NCBI RefSeq assembly: GCF_001956315.1
Contig: NZ_KV887139.1
Span: 426-64,425 of the forward strand
Length of the DNA stretch: 64,000 nucleotides
Source: Sphingomonas montana
GTDB lineage: Bacteria; Pseudomonadota; Alphaproteobacteria; Sphingomonadales; Sphingomonadaceae
Reading direction: 5' to 3'
Shown: positions 63,717 through 64,000 of the stretch, one piece after another
Layout: every line of letters begins with the position of its first letter
How positions within the stretch are numbered: the first letter of the stretch is position 1
Made by a program: the position numbers and the translations under genes
Notes under the pieces: model-generated
Told to the model about the DNA's origin: nothing
The model's input: the letters and a program-made list of their open reading frames with translations, nothing else
Database searches by the model: none

Positions 63717-64000
63717 ATGACGACGATGCTTCCGGTAGTGGCCGCAGCACTTGTGGACGGGGACGGGCGAGTCCTGGTGCAGCAGCGGCCGCCCGGTCGC
63801 GCCATGGCGGGGCTGTGGGAGTTTCCCGGCGGCAAGATGGAGGCGGGCGAGACGCCGGAACAGGCACTGATCCGCGAATTGCGCGAAGAACTGGCAATCG
63901 ACGTCACGGCGGCGTGCCTTGCGCCGGCGTGCTTCGCCAGTGCGCCGCTGGGTGAACGGCACCTGCTGCTGCTGTTGTTCGTGTGCCGCAAATGGTCAGG
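63717..64000 (+). CDS. mutT: 8-oxo-dGTP diphosphatase, partial
   Basis: The first 94 codons of a Nudix hydrolase that clears 8-oxo-dGTP. The Nudix box is complete: GGKMEAGETPEQALIRELRE followed by EL, with the Glu residues for metal binding. The preceding QQRPPGRAMAGLWEFPGGK is typical of MutT. AGGAG at 63703 precedes ATG 63717 by nine bases. The window ends within the gene. Confidence 0.92.
   Translation, partial: MTTMLPVVAAALVDGDGRVLVQQRPPGRAMAGLWEFPGGKMEAGETPEQALIRELREELAIDVTAACLAPACFASAPLGERHLLLLLFVCRKWS

Overview
The window is GC-rich, densely coded chromosomal DNA from an alphaproteobacterium, most likely a Sphingomonas-type sphingomonad. This is inferred from the gene families seen: a crtW-crtZ carotenoid pair, several HWE-type histidine kinases, a DUF6894 protein, two very short Flp-type pilins, and the familiar neighbourhoods aroK-aroB and xerD-accA. 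No rRNA and no CRISPR array was seen; one tRNA (Asn, GTT anticodon) is present.

Layout. 1-4979: protocatechuate branch of the beta-ketoadipate pathway (tail of probable pcaJ, then pcaH, pcaG, pcaB, a fused pcaD-pcaC, pcaF) in overlapping order, taking protocatechuate to acetyl-CoA and succinyl-CoA. 5301-7327: a MarR regulator divergent from an FAD aromatic hydroxylase, with two matching operator-like sequences. 7350-9593: a Tat-exported GH43 glycosidase whose frame runs open upstream into a zinc-ribbon-like protein. 9600-10650: a kilobase without a convincing gene that carries three copies of a two-hairpin element with covarying stems. 10650-19057: a Crp/Fnr regulator, three HWE histidine kinases and two single-domain response regulators, one broken by an in-frame TAG. 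19158-31780: accessory genes (B3/4 protein, EamA exporter, SRAP protein, several membrane or exported proteins of unknown function, M24 peptidase, retropepsin-like protease) mixed with visible gene remnants.

31972-41913: a mosaic region with a double PilZ protein, a GST fragment, a nitrilase-like orphan next to AT-rich DNA, a decayed IS66 element with recognisable ends and an 8-bp target duplication, and a decayed integrative element (DUF927 ATPase, HUH-type protein, AlpA-like protein, unknown protein, integrase remnant) abutting tRNA-Asn. Octamer tandem repeats occur twice there, once inside the HUH gene.

42067-64000: core genome: nadK, moaA, a degenerate-GGDEF/EAL protein, crtW-crtZ, leuA, a YceI protein, ilvC-ilvN-ilvB-miaA (branched-chain amino acids plus tRNA modification), serB divergent from miaA with overlapping start codons, DUF2256-aroB-aroK, a small membrane protein plus a large exported protein, xerD, accA, an M48/LysM protease, two Flp pilins and a partial mutT. 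The best candidates for something undescribed are the three two-hairpin elements at 9831-10414 and the HUH/DUF927 element with its octamer repeats.
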